Below are positions 16,985 through 25,303 of a DNA stretch of 42,658 bases, in pieces. Source of the DNA: Bacillus_CJ salitolerans (GTDB taxonomy: Bacteria; Bacillota; Bacilli; Bacillales; SA4); contig NZ_JBHUEM010000016.1 of the NCBI RefSeq assembly GCF_042680805.1, positions 1 through 42,658 of the forward strand, given 5' to 3'. A program made the position numbers and the translations under genes. Each line of letters begins with the position of its first letter. Within the stretch, counting starts at the first letter, position 1. The notes below the pieces were generated by a model that was not told where the DNA came from, searched no databases, and saw only the letters and a program-made list of their open reading frames with translations.

Positions 16985-18742
16985 ATGATGCGCAAAACAA
17001 AGATTGTTTGTACCATTGGACCTGCTAGTGAAACAGTTGAAAAGCTAGTTGAACTGATGGAAGCGGGGATGAATGTTGCGAGATTAAATTTCTCACACGG
17101 TAACTTTGAAGAGCATGGTAATCGGATCAAGAATATTAGAGAAGCAGCAGCAATGGTTGGAAAAACAGTTGCAATTCTTCTAGATACAAAAGGTCCAGAA
17201 ATAAGAACGCACACGTTTGAAAATGGTTCGGCTGAATTAGTGTCTGGTGCTGAAGTCACCATTTCAATGGAAGAAGTAGTAGGTACGGCAGAGCGTTTTT
17301 CAGTTACCTATTCCAATTTAATTCATGATGTTGAAGTGGGCTCGAAAATATTGCTAGATGATGGTCTAATTGAACTCGAAGTAATCAAAATAGGACAAAA
17401 CGATATAACGACAAAAGTTATTAACAGTGGAACAATCAAGAACAAAAAAGGGGTAAACGTACCGAATGTAAAAGTAAATCTACCTGGTATGACAGATAAG
17501 GATGCCAATGATATTTTATTTGGTATTGAGCAAGACGTTGATTTTATTGCAGCCTCTTTTGTAAGAAGGGCCTCAGATGTTTTAGAAATTCGTGAGTTAT
17601 TAGAAAGCAACAACGGATCAAGAATTCAAATTATCCCTAAAATTGAGAATCAAGAAGGGGTAGACAATATTGATGAAATTCTTGAAGTATCCGATGGATT
17701 AATGGTGGCACGTGGAGACCTCGGTGTTGAAATTCCAGCAGAAGAGGTACCATTAGTTCAAAAAAATTTAATCAAAAAGTGTAATACACTTGGAAAACCA
17801 GTCATTACAGCTACTCAAATGTTAGATTCAATGCAGCGTAATCCTCGCCCAACAAGAGCGGAGGCAAGTGATGTTGCAAATGCAATCTTTGATGGAACGG
17901 ATGCTATCATGCTTTCTGGTGAAACAGCTGCTGGTAATTATCCTGTAGAAGCCGTAAAAACAATGAATAATATTGCAAGCCGAGCTGAACAAGCTCTACA
18001 GTATCGTGAAATACTTCAAAATCGTAGTCGTTTAAGCGGCCAAACCGTCACAGATGCAATTGGGCAATCAGTTGCACATACAGCTCTTAACCTAGATGTA
18101 TCAGCGATTGTAACTCCTACAGAAAGTGGTCACACAGCGAGAATGATTTCAAAGTATCGACCAAAGGCACCAATTATTGCAGTAACGGCAAATGATTATG
18201 TTTCACGGAGACTAGCTTTAGTTTGGGGAGTAACGGCACGAATTGGTGAAAAAGCAAGAACAACTGATGAAATGCTAGATAGTTCTGTAATGGAATCGTT
18301 AAATACCGGTTTAGTAAAACATGGTGATCTAATTGTGATTACGGCAGGGGTTCCAGTTGGTGAAACAGGAACGACCAACCTTATGAAGGTACATGTTGTG
18401 GGAGACATGATTGTAAAGGGACAAGGAATTGGAAGAAAGGCTGCATTTGGAAAAGTTGTTGTGGCAAATAGTGCTGAAGAGGCAAACTCAAAAATGAAAG
18501 ATGGAGCGATACTTGTTACCAATAGTACGGATCGAGATATGATGGGAGCGTTAGAAAAAGCAGCTGCTTTGATAACTGAGGAAGGCGGTTTGACGAGCCA
18601 TGCTGCTGTTGTAGGATTAAGTCTAGGAATTCCAGTCATAGTAGGTGTGGATCAAGCAACTAGCGTTTTAAAGGACGGCCAGGATGTAACGGTTGACTCT
18701 TCCCGTGGTGTCATTTATAGTGGCCATGCTAGTGTTTTGTAA
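16985..18742 (+). CDS. pyk: Pyruvate kinase with C-terminal PEP-utilizer domain
   Basis: Protein of 585 residues. The N-terminal kinase part (about 1-475) has TKIVCTIGPAS, NFSHG, LDTKGPEIRTH, PKIENQEGV, the substrate signature around MVARGDLGVEIP and ITATQMLDSM. An extra C-terminal swivelling domain (about 480-585) carries the PEP-utilizer motif GGLTSHAAVV, typical of Bacillus and Geobacillus enzymes. It turns PEP and ADP into pyruvate and ATP. Two adjacent ATG codons (16985 and 16988) are possible; the first has the better 8-base gap from AGGAAG. Confidence 0.97.
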   Translation: MMRKTKIVCTIGPASETVEKLVELMEAGMNVARLNFSHGNFEEHGNRIKNIREAAAMVGKTVAILLDTKGPEIRTHTFENGSAELVSGAEVTISMEEVVGTAERFSVTYSNLIHDVEVGSKILLDDGLIELEVIKIGQNDITTKVINSGTIKNKKGVNVPNVKVNLPGMTDKDANDILFGIEQDVDFIAASFVRRASDVLEIRELLESNNGSRIQIIPKIENQEGVDNIDEILEVSDGLMVARGDLGVEIPAEEVPLVQKNLIKKCNTLGKPVITATQMLDSMQRNPRPTRAEASDVANAIFDGTDAIMLSGETAAGNYPVEAVKTMNNIASRAEQALQYREILQNRSRLSGQTVTDAIGQSVAHTALNLDVSAIVTPTESGHTARMISKYRPKAPIIAVTANDYVSRRLALVWGVTARIGEKARTTDEMLDSSVMESLNTGLVKHGDLIVITAGVPVGETGTTNLMKVHVVGDMIVKGQGIGRKAAFGKVVVANSAEEANSKMKDGAILVTNSTDRDMMGALEKAAALITEEGGLTSHAAVVGLSLGIPVIVGVDQATSVLKDGQDVTVDSSRGVIYSGHASVL

Positions 18743-18770
18743 TATAATACGGGTAAATATGATATAGTGT

Positions 18771-18800
18771 AGAGAAGGGACGACATCCCCTTCTCTATTT
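18771..18800 (+). terminator. Terminator between pyk and fxsA
   Basis: A 9-bp stem (18771-18779 with 18788-18796) and then a T-rich tract. Confidence 0.8.
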
Positions 18801-18822
18801 TCTTTTTTGGGAGGCTACTTGA

Positions 18823-19212
18823 ATGTTTAGAGTATTACTTGCTCTTATAATTATTGTTCCAGCCTTAGAAATTGGTTTGCTCATACTATCTGGTAATGTA
18901 TTAGGTGTATGGCCAACAATATTACTGATCATTAGTACGGGAGTTTTAGGTGCATGGCTTGCAAAGAAGCAAGGTTTACAAGCTATTCAATATGTCCAGT
19001 ATCAGGTTCAACAAGGTCAGGTACCAAGTGAAGTGATTATCGATGGACTTTGTATATTAGTTGGTGGGGTTGTACTATTAACGCCAGGATTTATTACAGA
19101 TGCAATTGGATTTCTACTTTTATTCCCAGCTTCGAGAAAGGTCATAAAGCCATTTATTGTTAAATGGATTCAGTCTATGATTAATAACAATAGAATTACT
19201 ATTATAAGATAA
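18823..19212 (+). CDS. fxsA: FxsA family membrane protein
   Basis: Membrane protein of 129 residues with segments near 2-22, 26-47 and 71-103. The pattern PALEIGLL, GAWLAKKQG and LLTPGFITDAIGFLLL is the hallmark of FxsA (YtzA in B. subtilis, from memory). E. coli FxsA eases phage T7 exclusion by the F plasmid when overproduced, but the normal role is unknown. It sits 80 bases after pyk, as in related genomes, behind a GGGAGG site. Confidence 0.9.
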   Translation: MFRVLLALIIIVPALEIGLLILSGNVLGVWPTILLIISTGVLGAWLAKKQGLQAIQYVQYQVQQGQVPSEVIIDGLCILVGGVVLLTPGFITDAIGFLLLFPASRKVIKPFIVKWIQSMINNNRITIIR

Positions 19213-19215
19213 TTG

Positions 19216-19244
19216 GCTCTCACCGTGTGAGGGCATTTTGTTTT
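19216..19244 (+). terminator. Terminator after fxsA
   Basis: An 8-bp stem (19216-19223 with 19227-19234, one G-T pair), 3-nt loop and the tail ATTTTGTTTT. Confidence 0.7.
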
Positions 19245-19259
19245 GTTGGAGGAGTAGTG

Positions 19260-19373
19260 GTGGTTAAGGTTAGTTTTTTGGGAAATGTGGATTATAGCTG
19301 TATAGATGTGGAAAAACCACGTAATCGATGTATTTATCGCCGAAAAGAGGTGACAATCACGGTACCGAATTAA
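19260..19373 (+). CDS. Possible small ORF, 37 residues
   Basis: A short open frame starts at GTG 19260, about seven bases after a strong GGAGG (19248-19252); a GTG one codon earlier is also possible. It would encode a basic peptide with two Cys residues and a charged centre (KPRNR, YRRKE). I do not recognise it, and no promoter is obvious between it and the fxsA terminator. The rest of 19374-19580 contains no other gene I can support. Treat it as tentative. Confidence 0.25.
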   Translation: MVKVSFLGNVDYSCIDVEKPRNRCIYRRKEVTITVPN

Positions 19374-19580
19374 CAAAAAATCCATAATTTGGGAAAGGGA
19401 TTCATATTTATCCACTCGAAAATAAGTCCACATTTTGGTAAGAAGAGAAAGAGGTGCAATCATATTCTAGAAAATAAAAAGAGAAGCCAACAAGGCTCCT
19501 CCGTATGATAAAAAGTAGCATGAAAATATTTCTAGATAAGAGCGTTTGTTATCGGCAAAGAGTTCGATATGTTCTCTTTA

Positions 19581-20699
19581 TTACGCTTCTTTTTTCCCAA
19601 TAATATAACTCCATATGTCTTGAAATACATGAGCAGAGTGTAAGGTTTTTATGATGACTAATGTTACTGGTCCGATGATAAGACCTAAAAAACCAAAAAG
19701 CTTAAATCCAACAAATAACGAAACGAGTGTGGCTAATGGATCTAGTCCTATACTAGATGATAAAATTTTTGGTTCCATAATTTGTCGTTGAACGATAATA
19801 ATAATATATAGAACAAGTAAACTAATTGTAAATGCCATGTCCCCCGTAAAAAATGAATAAACAATCCATGGAACAAATACTAGACCAGTCCCTAAATATG
19901 GTAATACATCCACTATCCCTATTAATAAAGCGATTGTGATAGCGTATTCCACACGTAAGAATAGAAGGCCAATTAATACAATAACGGTCGTAATAGAAAT
20001 TAAAGTGGCTTGTGCTTTAATAAATCCAAACAATGCCTTTTTTAAGTCTGTGAACACAGATTTCCCACTTTCTCTTGCTTTTTTCGGCAAAAGTTTTGAA
20101 AATCTGTTAGATAGGTTATACCAATCTTTACTAATAAAGAAGGTCGCAAGTAACGCGAAAATAATAACTGTTGCGGCGTTTGGTATCCAACTAACAGCCT
20201 GTGGAATACTACTAAGGATACTTTCAAGTACATTTTTCCCTTGATCAATAATATTTCCAGCAAAGCTTTCGATGTTTGATAAAATCGTTTCTTTTTGCCC
20301 AGGATCTAAGTTTTCAAATGTGTTTGTTAATTGGTTGTAAAAAGGTATAATTTGAGCTGCAAATAGTTGCTCAATGTACGTCACAAGTTTTTCGAAATGC
20401 TGAGGAACGTTAGCCGCTAAATAGTTAGAGCCATTGATAATTTCTGCAATTAACAAAGTCAATAGTCCGGCGATTATACCAAAAGCAAGGATTAATACTA
20501 CAAAGACGGCAACGGTTCTTGGCATTTTCACTTTCTTCTCAAAGATATTTACGAGAGGATTAATCATATATGCAATCACTAGGGCAATAATAAAAGGGTA
20601 TGTAATGGTTGACAAATAGTAACAAGCAACTGCTCCACCTATAATAATGGCTAGGACAAATAAAAAACGAAGTATTTGAAAGATTAGTTTTGAATTCAA
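19581..20699 (-). CDS. ytvI: YtvI, AI-2E/PerM-type membrane protein
   Basis: Membrane protein of 372 residues (B. subtilis YtvI, about 371), with paired hydrophobic segments near the N-terminus (about 5-50), one near 60-85, a long amphipathic middle part (about 90-155) and a C-terminal bundle (about 155-355). It belongs to the AI-2E transporter/PerM family; YtvI is annotated as a sporulation membrane protein, transport substrate unknown. The frame is open to 20873, but the family start is TTG at 20699, seven bases after AAGGAGG. It is divergent from ytwI. Confidence 0.9.
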   Translation of the reverse strand: MNSKLIFQILRFLFVLAIIIGGAVACYYLSTITYPFIIALVIAYMINPLVNIFEKKVKMPRTVAVFVVLILAFGIIAGLLTLLIAEIINGSNYLAANVPQHFEKLVTYIEQLFAAQIIPFYNQLTNTFENLDPGQKETILSNIESFAGNIIDQGKNVLESILSSIPQAVSWIPNAATVIIFALLATFFISKDWYNLSNRFSKLLPKKARESGKSVFTDLKKALFGFIKAQATLISITTVIVLIGLLFLRVEYAITIALLIGIVDVLPYLGTGLVFVPWIVYSFFTGDMAFTISLLVLYIIIIVQRQIMEPKILSSSIGLDPLATLVSLFVGFKLFGFLGLIIGPVTLVIIKTLHSAHVFQDIWSYIIGKKEA

Positions 20700-20861
20700 A
20701 GAGCGTCCTCCTTTTCGGGATATACATAGTAATATTTTACAATGGAATGAGAATGATGAAAAGGGAGGAACACTAAAACTTGTCTTAACCTCCATTTCTT
20801 GTAGGACGAGAAAAAAATATGGTAACATAATAGTGCTCCAAATGAAAGGAAGGGGTACACC

Positions 20862-21320
20862 ATGGTCACACAACCGGTTATCTTTCTTTCCATTTTATTG
20901 ATCATAGGTTTCATTGCAAAAAATCAATCTTTAATGATTTCGGTCGTATTTTTATTAGTCATTAAGCTAATAGGTCTTAGTGATAAAGTATTTCCCTATC
21001 TTCAAGAAAAAGGAATTAATCTAGGGGTTACCATTATTACTATTGCGGTCCTAATTCCTATCGCAACAGGAGAAATTGGATGGAAGCAACTATCAGAAGC
21101 TGTGAAATCATCTTATGCTTGGATTGCATTAGCTTCAGGTGTAGCTGTTGCACTGATTGCGAAAAGTGGTGTATCACTGTTAGCTGATGATCCACATATA
21201 ACAGCAGCTCTTGTTTTTGGGACAATACTAGCAGTTGCACTTTTCAATGGAGTTGCCGTAGGTCCACTCATTGGGGCAGGGATTGCCTATATTGTGATGA
21301 GAATTGTTCAGTGGTTCTAA
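20862..21320 (+). CDS. ytwI: UPF0756 (DUF441) membrane protein YtwI
   Basis: Membrane protein of 152 residues with four or five hydrophobic segments across its length and the conserved block FIAKNQSLMISVVFLLVIK. It matches YtwI in size, sequence pattern and place before citZ. Function unknown. The start is ATG behind GGAAGGGG. Confidence 0.9.
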   Translation: MVTQPVIFLSILLIIGFIAKNQSLMISVVFLLVIKLIGLSDKVFPYLQEKGINLGVTIITIAVLIPIATGEIGWKQLSEAVKSSYAWIALASGVAVALIAKSGVSLLADDPHITAALVFGTILAVALFNGVAVGPLIGAGIAYIVMRIVQWF

Positions 21321-21430
21321 ATAATAATTTTCAAACCGGAAAATGGAGATTTGAAAGAAAAGATTGTTCCATTGCATTTGTGATTACTTTTTTGTAATAA
21401 TAATCTTGTTATTTAATTTAGTCCTTTTGA

Positions 21431-21459
21431 TTCACAAAAATCAGATAATTGTTTATAAT
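21431..21459 (+). promoter_or_regulatory. Candidate sigma-A promoter of citZ
   Basis: TTCACA (21431-21436) and a perfect TATAAT (21454-21459) with 17 bases between. It gives a leader of about 170 nt before citZ. Confidence 0.7.
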
Positions 21460-21524
21460 GAAGGATAGTGATAGTGTTGATAATAGATTCATCACTAGAC
21501 ACATAGAATCATCCTTCCTACATA

Positions 21525-21570
21525 TCATGATAAACCGTTAGAATTTGGATTATCACGATTTTTTGTTTTG
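21525..21570 (+). promoter_or_regulatory. Hairpin with T-rich tail in the citZ leader
   Basis: Arms at about 21524-21536 and 21547-21559 pair in 11 of 13 positions and are followed by a T-rich tract (TTTTTGTTTT), giving a terminator-like structure within the leader. A smaller stem (21466-21472 with 21491-21497) precedes it. It could be an attenuator or a binding site for an RNA-binding protein. Confidence 0.5.
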
Positions 21571-21577
21571 TATAAAA

Positions 21578-21591
21578 TGTAAGCATTTTCG
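21578..21591 (+). promoter_or_regulatory. Candidate cre site (CcpA) before citZ
   Basis: TGTAAGCATTTTCG fits the cre consensus TGWAAGCGNTTWCA except for two or three positions. It lies about 125 bases downstream of the promoter, where a CcpA-bound site would act as a roadblock. CcpA repression of citZ is known in B. subtilis. Confidence 0.5.
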
Positions 21592-21637
21592 GTTTTTAAA
21601 AAGGATGGGAATATTCTAGGAAAAAGGAGAGGTTTTT

Positions 21638-22756
21638 ATGACAGCAACACGTGGTCTTGAAGGAGTTGTGGCGGCTACTTCGTCTATCAGCTCAATCATC
21701 GATGATGTACTTACTTATGGAGGGTATAATATTGATGATTTAGCAGAGCATGCTAGCTTTGAAGAGGTAATATATTTACTGTGGCATGGTAAGTTACCTA
21801 ATCAAAAAGAATTAGACGAGCTAACTGCACAACTTGCTCAGAATGCAACACTTCCACAAGGAGTATTAGATCATTTCAAAACATACCCAATCGATCAAGT
21901 TCACCCAATGGGAGCTCTTCGTACAGCTGTTTCATTATTAGGTTTGTATGATGAGGAAGCAGATGTGATGGATAAAGAATCTAATTACCGTAAAGCTATC
22001 CGTCTACAAGCCAAACTACCAACAATCGTAGCAGCATTTTCTAGAATTCGTAAAGGCCAAGAACCAATAGCACCTAGAAGCGATTTAGGTGTTGCAGCAA
22101 ATTTTGTATACATGCTAACTGGTAAAGAGCCAGAGGCTGTAGCAATAGAAGCATTAAACAAAGCATTAGTTCTTCACGCAGACCATGAGTTAAATGCTTC
22201 AACCTTTACAGCTCGCGTTTGTGTGGCAACACTTTCTGATGTTTACTCAGGGGTAACTTCTGCAATCGGGGCACTAAAAGGTCCTCTTCATGGTGGAGCA
22301 AACGAGCAAGTAATGAAAATGCTTGCTGAAATAGGTGAAGTTGAAAATGTAGATGCATATTTAACTGAGAAATTTGCAAATAAAGAAAAAATCATGGGCT
22401 TTGGACACCGTGTATATCAAAACGGAGACCCACGTGCAAAACACCTAAAGAAGATGTCTAAGGAATTAACACAAATTACTGGTGAGCCAAAATGGTATGA
22501 TATGTCCGTTAAAATTGAAGAAGCAGTTACTGGGCAAAAAGGTATTCCAGCAAACGTTGATTTCTATTCAGCTTCTGTTTATCATAGCTTAGGAATTGAT
22601 CATGACCTATTTACCCCAATCTTTGCTGTTAGCCGTGTGTCTGGATGGTTAGCTCATATTCTAGAGCAATACGAAAACAACCGTATTATCCGTCCGCGTG
22701 CAGAGTACACTGGACCAGGTAAACAAGCTTATATTCCGATTGAACAACGAGCATAA
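21638..22756 (+). CDS. citZ: Citrate synthase CitZ
   Basis: Protein of 372 residues, the B. subtilis CitZ length. Motifs: GPLHGGANEQVM, the catalytic-histidine regions HADHELNAST and MGFGHRVYQNGDPRA, and the C-terminal RVSGWLAHILEQ with RPRAEYTGP. It condenses oxaloacetate and acetyl-CoA to citrate. The start is ATG behind AAAAGGAGAGG. It heads citZ-icd-mdh, the TCA branch operon of Bacillus. Confidence 0.97.
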   Translation: MTATRGLEGVVAATSSISSIIDDVLTYGGYNIDDLAEHASFEEVIYLLWHGKLPNQKELDELTAQLAQNATLPQGVLDHFKTYPIDQVHPMGALRTAVSLLGLYDEEADVMDKESNYRKAIRLQAKLPTIVAAFSRIRKGQEPIAPRSDLGVAANFVYMLTGKEPEAVAIEALNKALVLHADHELNASTFTARVCVATLSDVYSGVTSAIGALKGPLHGGANEQVMKMLAEIGEVENVDAYLTEKFANKEKIMGFGHRVYQNGDPRAKHLKKMSKELTQITGEPKWYDMSVKIEEAVTGQKGIPANVDFYSASVYHSLGIDHDLFTPIFAVSRVSGWLAHILEQYENNRIIRPRAEYTGPGKQAYIPIEQRA

Positions 22757-22798
22757 ACGATATATTTTTTTGGCTGTAATAAAGGTAATAGTTTTTAA

Positions 22799-22860
22799 CC
22801 CCAGTTGATTATTGCGGAAGCGGCGAGAGTCCTTCTGAAGAAATCAACAACAAATTTTAA
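22799..22860 (+). repeat. Structured intercistronic element between citZ and icd
   Basis: GTTGATT (22804-22810) pairs with AATCAAC (22842-22848), and inside it CGGAAG (22815-22820) pairs with CTTCTG (22832-22837, one G-T). From memory the pattern resembles a second family of Bacillaceae intergenic repeats with GTTGATT ... GCGGAAGCG ... AATCAAC ends; this is not confirmed. Confidence 0.4.
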
Positions 22861-22884
22861 CTGAGCCATATTTTTAACAATAAA

Positions 22885-22917
22885 TAGGTTAAAAGAGGGT
22901 AACTCTCTTTTAGCCTA
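22885..22917 (+). promoter_or_regulatory. 15-bp hairpin before icd
   Basis: All 15 positions of 22885-22899 pair with 22903-22917 (two G-T pairs) around a 3-nt loop. No T run follows, so it is probably not a terminator. It ends 14 bases before the icd ribosome site (GGAGG, 22932-22936) and may stabilise the icd-mdh part of the message. Confidence 0.6.
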
Positions 22918-22942
22918 GAACATTAAAACTGGAGGTATTCCC

Positions 22943-24214
22943 ATGTCACAAGGTCAAAAAATTACAGTTTCCAATGGAACATTGAACGTACCAAATAATC
23001 CAATTATCCCTTTCATTGAAGGTGATGGAATTGGACCTGATATTTGGGCTGCAGCATCAAGAGTGTTAGAAGCGGCTGTAGAAAAAGCTTACAAAGGCGA
23101 AAAGAAAATTGAATGGAAAGAAGTACTTGCTGGTGAAAAGGCATTTAACCAAACAGGTCAATGGTTACCAGATGAAACATTAGATGTAATCCGTGAATAC
23201 ATAATTGCAATTAAAGGACCATTAACAACACCAATAGGTGGAGGAATTCGTTCTTTAAACGTTGCTCTTCGTCAAGAGCTTGATTTGTTTGTATGCTTAC
23301 GTCCAGTTCGTTATTTCCAAGGTGTACCGTCACCAGTTAAACGTCCTGAAGATACAGATATGGTGATCTTCCGTGAGAACACTGAAGACATTTATGCAGG
23401 TATAGAATATGCTAAAGGCTCTGAAGAAGTACAAAAGCTTATCAACTTCTTACAAAATGAAATGGGTGTTAAGAAAATTCGTTTCCCTGAAACTTCTGGT
23501 ATCGGTATTAAGCCTGTATCTGAAGAAGGAACATCACGTTTAGTACGTGCTGCAATTAACTACGCAATCAAAGAAGGTCGTAAATCAGTAACATTAGTTC
23601 ATAAAGGAAACATCATGAAGTTCACTGAAGGTGCTTTCAAGAACTGGGGTTATGAGCTTGCTGAAAAGGAATTTGGTGATAAGGTATTCACTTGGGCAGA
23701 ATACGATCGTATCGTAGAAGCTGAAGGTAAGGATGCTGCTAACAAGGCTCAAGCTGATGCTGAGGCTGCTGGCAAAATCATTATAAAAGACTCAATCGCA
23801 GATATTTTCTTACAACAAATTTTAACGCGTCCAAGCGAGTTTGATGTTGTGGCAACAATGAACCTAAATGGAGATTACATCTCTGATGCACTTGCTGCAC
23901 AGGTTGGTGGAATCGGTATTGCTCCAGGAGCAAATATTAACTATGAAACTGGTCACGCAATCTTCGAAGCCACGCATGGTACTGCACCTAAGTATGCAGG
24001 GTTAGATAAGGTAAATCCTTCATCTGTTCTTTTATCAGGAGTACTAATGCTTGAACACCTTGGTTGGAATGAAGCAGCTAAGTTAGTAATGGACTCTATT
24101 GAAAAGACTATTGCTTCTAAAGTTGTAACATATGACTTTGCTCGTCTAATGGACGGTGCTACTGAAGTGAAATGTTCTGAGTTTGGTAACGCGTTAATTG
24201 AAAACATGGCTTAA
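22943..24214 (+). CDS. icd: NADP-dependent isocitrate dehydrogenase
   Basis: Protein of 423 residues, same length as B. subtilis Icd. Seen: the substrate region SLNVALRQELDLFVCLRPVRYF, the phosphorylation-type loop around FRENTEDIYAGIE, HKGNIMKFTEGAFKNWGYE, the metal/catalytic aspartates in NLNGDYISDALAAQVGGIG, and HGTAPKYAG. It makes 2-oxoglutarate and NADPH. The start is ATG behind GGAGG. Bacillus Icd stands apart from the E. coli enzyme by an inserted loop, consistent with the alanine-rich stretch near residues 270-280. Confidence 0.97.
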   Translation: MSQGQKITVSNGTLNVPNNPIIPFIEGDGIGPDIWAAASRVLEAAVEKAYKGEKKIEWKEVLAGEKAFNQTGQWLPDETLDVIREYIIAIKGPLTTPIGGGIRSLNVALRQELDLFVCLRPVRYFQGVPSPVKRPEDTDMVIFRENTEDIYAGIEYAKGSEEVQKLINFLQNEMGVKKIRFPETSGIGIKPVSEEGTSRLVRAAINYAIKEGRKSVTLVHKGNIMKFTEGAFKNWGYELAEKEFGDKVFTWAEYDRIVEAEGKDAANKAQADAEAAGKIIIKDSIADIFLQQILTRPSEFDVVATMNLNGDYISDALAAQVGGIGIAPGANINYETGHAIFEATHGTAPKYAGLDKVNPSSVLLSGVLMLEHLGWNEAAKLVMDSIEKTIASKVVTYDFARLMDGATEVKCSEFGNALIENMA

Positions 24215-24225
24215 TTCTCATAATT

Positions 24226-24246
24226 GCTACCTCTATTTGAGGTAGC
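24226..24246 (+). promoter_or_regulatory. Short hairpin between icd and mdh
   Basis: A perfect 8-bp stem GCTACCTC/GAGGTAGC with a 5-nt loop, with no T run after it. It is likely an mRNA processing or stability element within the operon rather than a terminator. Confidence 0.5.
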
Positions 24247-24279
24247 GATTCTTACATTTTTAATAAGGGGGATTGTGTA

Positions 24280-25221
24280 ATGGCTGGGATTAAACGTAGA
24301 AAGATTTCTGTAATTGGTGCTGGTTTTACTGGAGCAACAACAGCGTTAATGGCTGCTCAAAAGGAACTTGGTGATATCGTATTAGTGGATATTCCAAATC
24401 TTGAAAACCCAACTAAAGGTAAAGCGCTAGATATGTCAGAAGCAAGTCCGGTTCAAGGTTTTGATGCTACTATTATTGGTACTTCTGACTATGCAGATAC
24501 AGCTAACTCTGATATCGTTGTAATAACTGCAGGAATTGCACGTAAGCCTGGTATGAGCCGTGATGATTTAGTTAGTACTAATGCAAAAATTATGAAGAGT
24601 GTTACACAAGAAATTGTTAAACATTCTCCGAATTGCGTCATTATCGTCCTAACCAATCCTGTTGATGCTATGACTTATACAGTATTTAAAGAGTCTGGAT
24701 TCCCCAAAAGCCGTGTAATCGGTCAATCAGGTGTACTTGATACTGCTCGTTTTCGTACATTCGTAGCTCAGGAGCTTCAATTATCAGTGAAGGATATTAC
24801 TGGTTTCGTTTTAGGTGGTCACGGTGACGATATGGTTCCATTAGTACGTTATTCCTATGCTGGTGGGATTCCATTAGAGACCCTTATACCAAAAGACCGC
24901 TTAGATGCAATTGTGGAACGTACTCGTAAGGGCGGCGGTGAAATCGTAAACTTACTTGGGAACGGAAGTGCTTACTACGCTCCAGCTGCCTCTCTTGTTG
25001 AAATGGTTGAAGCAATTCTAAAGGATCAAAAACGTGTCCTCCCAACGATTGCCTATTTAGAAGGGGAATATGGTTACGAGGATTTATATCTTGGTGTACC
25101 TACCATCCTTGGAGGCAATGGGCTTGAGAAGATTATCGAGCTTGAACTTACTGAAGATGAAAAGAAAGCCCTAGACAAATCAGTAGAATCAGTGAAGAGT
25201 GTTATGGCAGTATTACCATAA
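24280..25221 (+). CDS. mdh: Malate dehydrogenase
   Basis: LDH-like malate dehydrogenase of 313 residues (B. subtilis Mdh, 312). It has the NAD loop GAGFTGAT at 13-20, the acidic adenine-ribose residue in VLVDIP, the motif ITAGIARKPGMSRDDL with substrate arginines, and the catalytic histidine in LGGHGDDMVPL. It oxidises malate to oxaloacetate, closing the TCA cycle. The start is ATG behind AAGGGGG. It is the last gene of citZ-icd-mdh; a terminator follows. Confidence 0.97.
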   Translation: MAGIKRRKISVIGAGFTGATTALMAAQKELGDIVLVDIPNLENPTKGKALDMSEASPVQGFDATIIGTSDYADTANSDIVVITAGIARKPGMSRDDLVSTNAKIMKSVTQEIVKHSPNCVIIVLTNPVDAMTYTVFKESGFPKSRVIGQSGVLDTARFRTFVAQELQLSVKDITGFVLGGHGDDMVPLVRYSYAGGIPLETLIPKDRLDAIVERTRKGGGEIVNLLGNGSAYYAPAASLVEMVEAILKDQKRVLPTIAYLEGEYGYEDLYLGVPTILGGNGLEKIIELELTEDEKKALDKSVESVKSVMAVLP

Positions 25222-25226
25222 TAAAG

Positions 25227-25250
25227 ACGGGGATAAATCCCCGTTTTTTA
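25227..25250 (+). terminator. Terminator after mdh
   Basis: A perfect 7-bp GC-rich stem (25227-25233 with 25238-25244), tetraloop and T run. Confidence 0.9.
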
Positions 25251-25303
25251 TTCATAAATTTTGTAAGCGATTTCAGTAATGAAGTGAATGGGGGTTAGAT
25301 TGT

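Noticed and set aside
19170..19463. Minus-strand frame of 97 codons after fxsA
   Set aside because: It overlaps the fxsA end and terminator, has odd composition and no good ribosome site.
21445..21456. ATAA-N4-TTAT dyad at the citZ promoter as a CcpC site
   Set aside because: CcpC sites are described with a spacing of about seven bases; here it is four and coincides with the -10 region, so chance in AT-rich DNA is likely.
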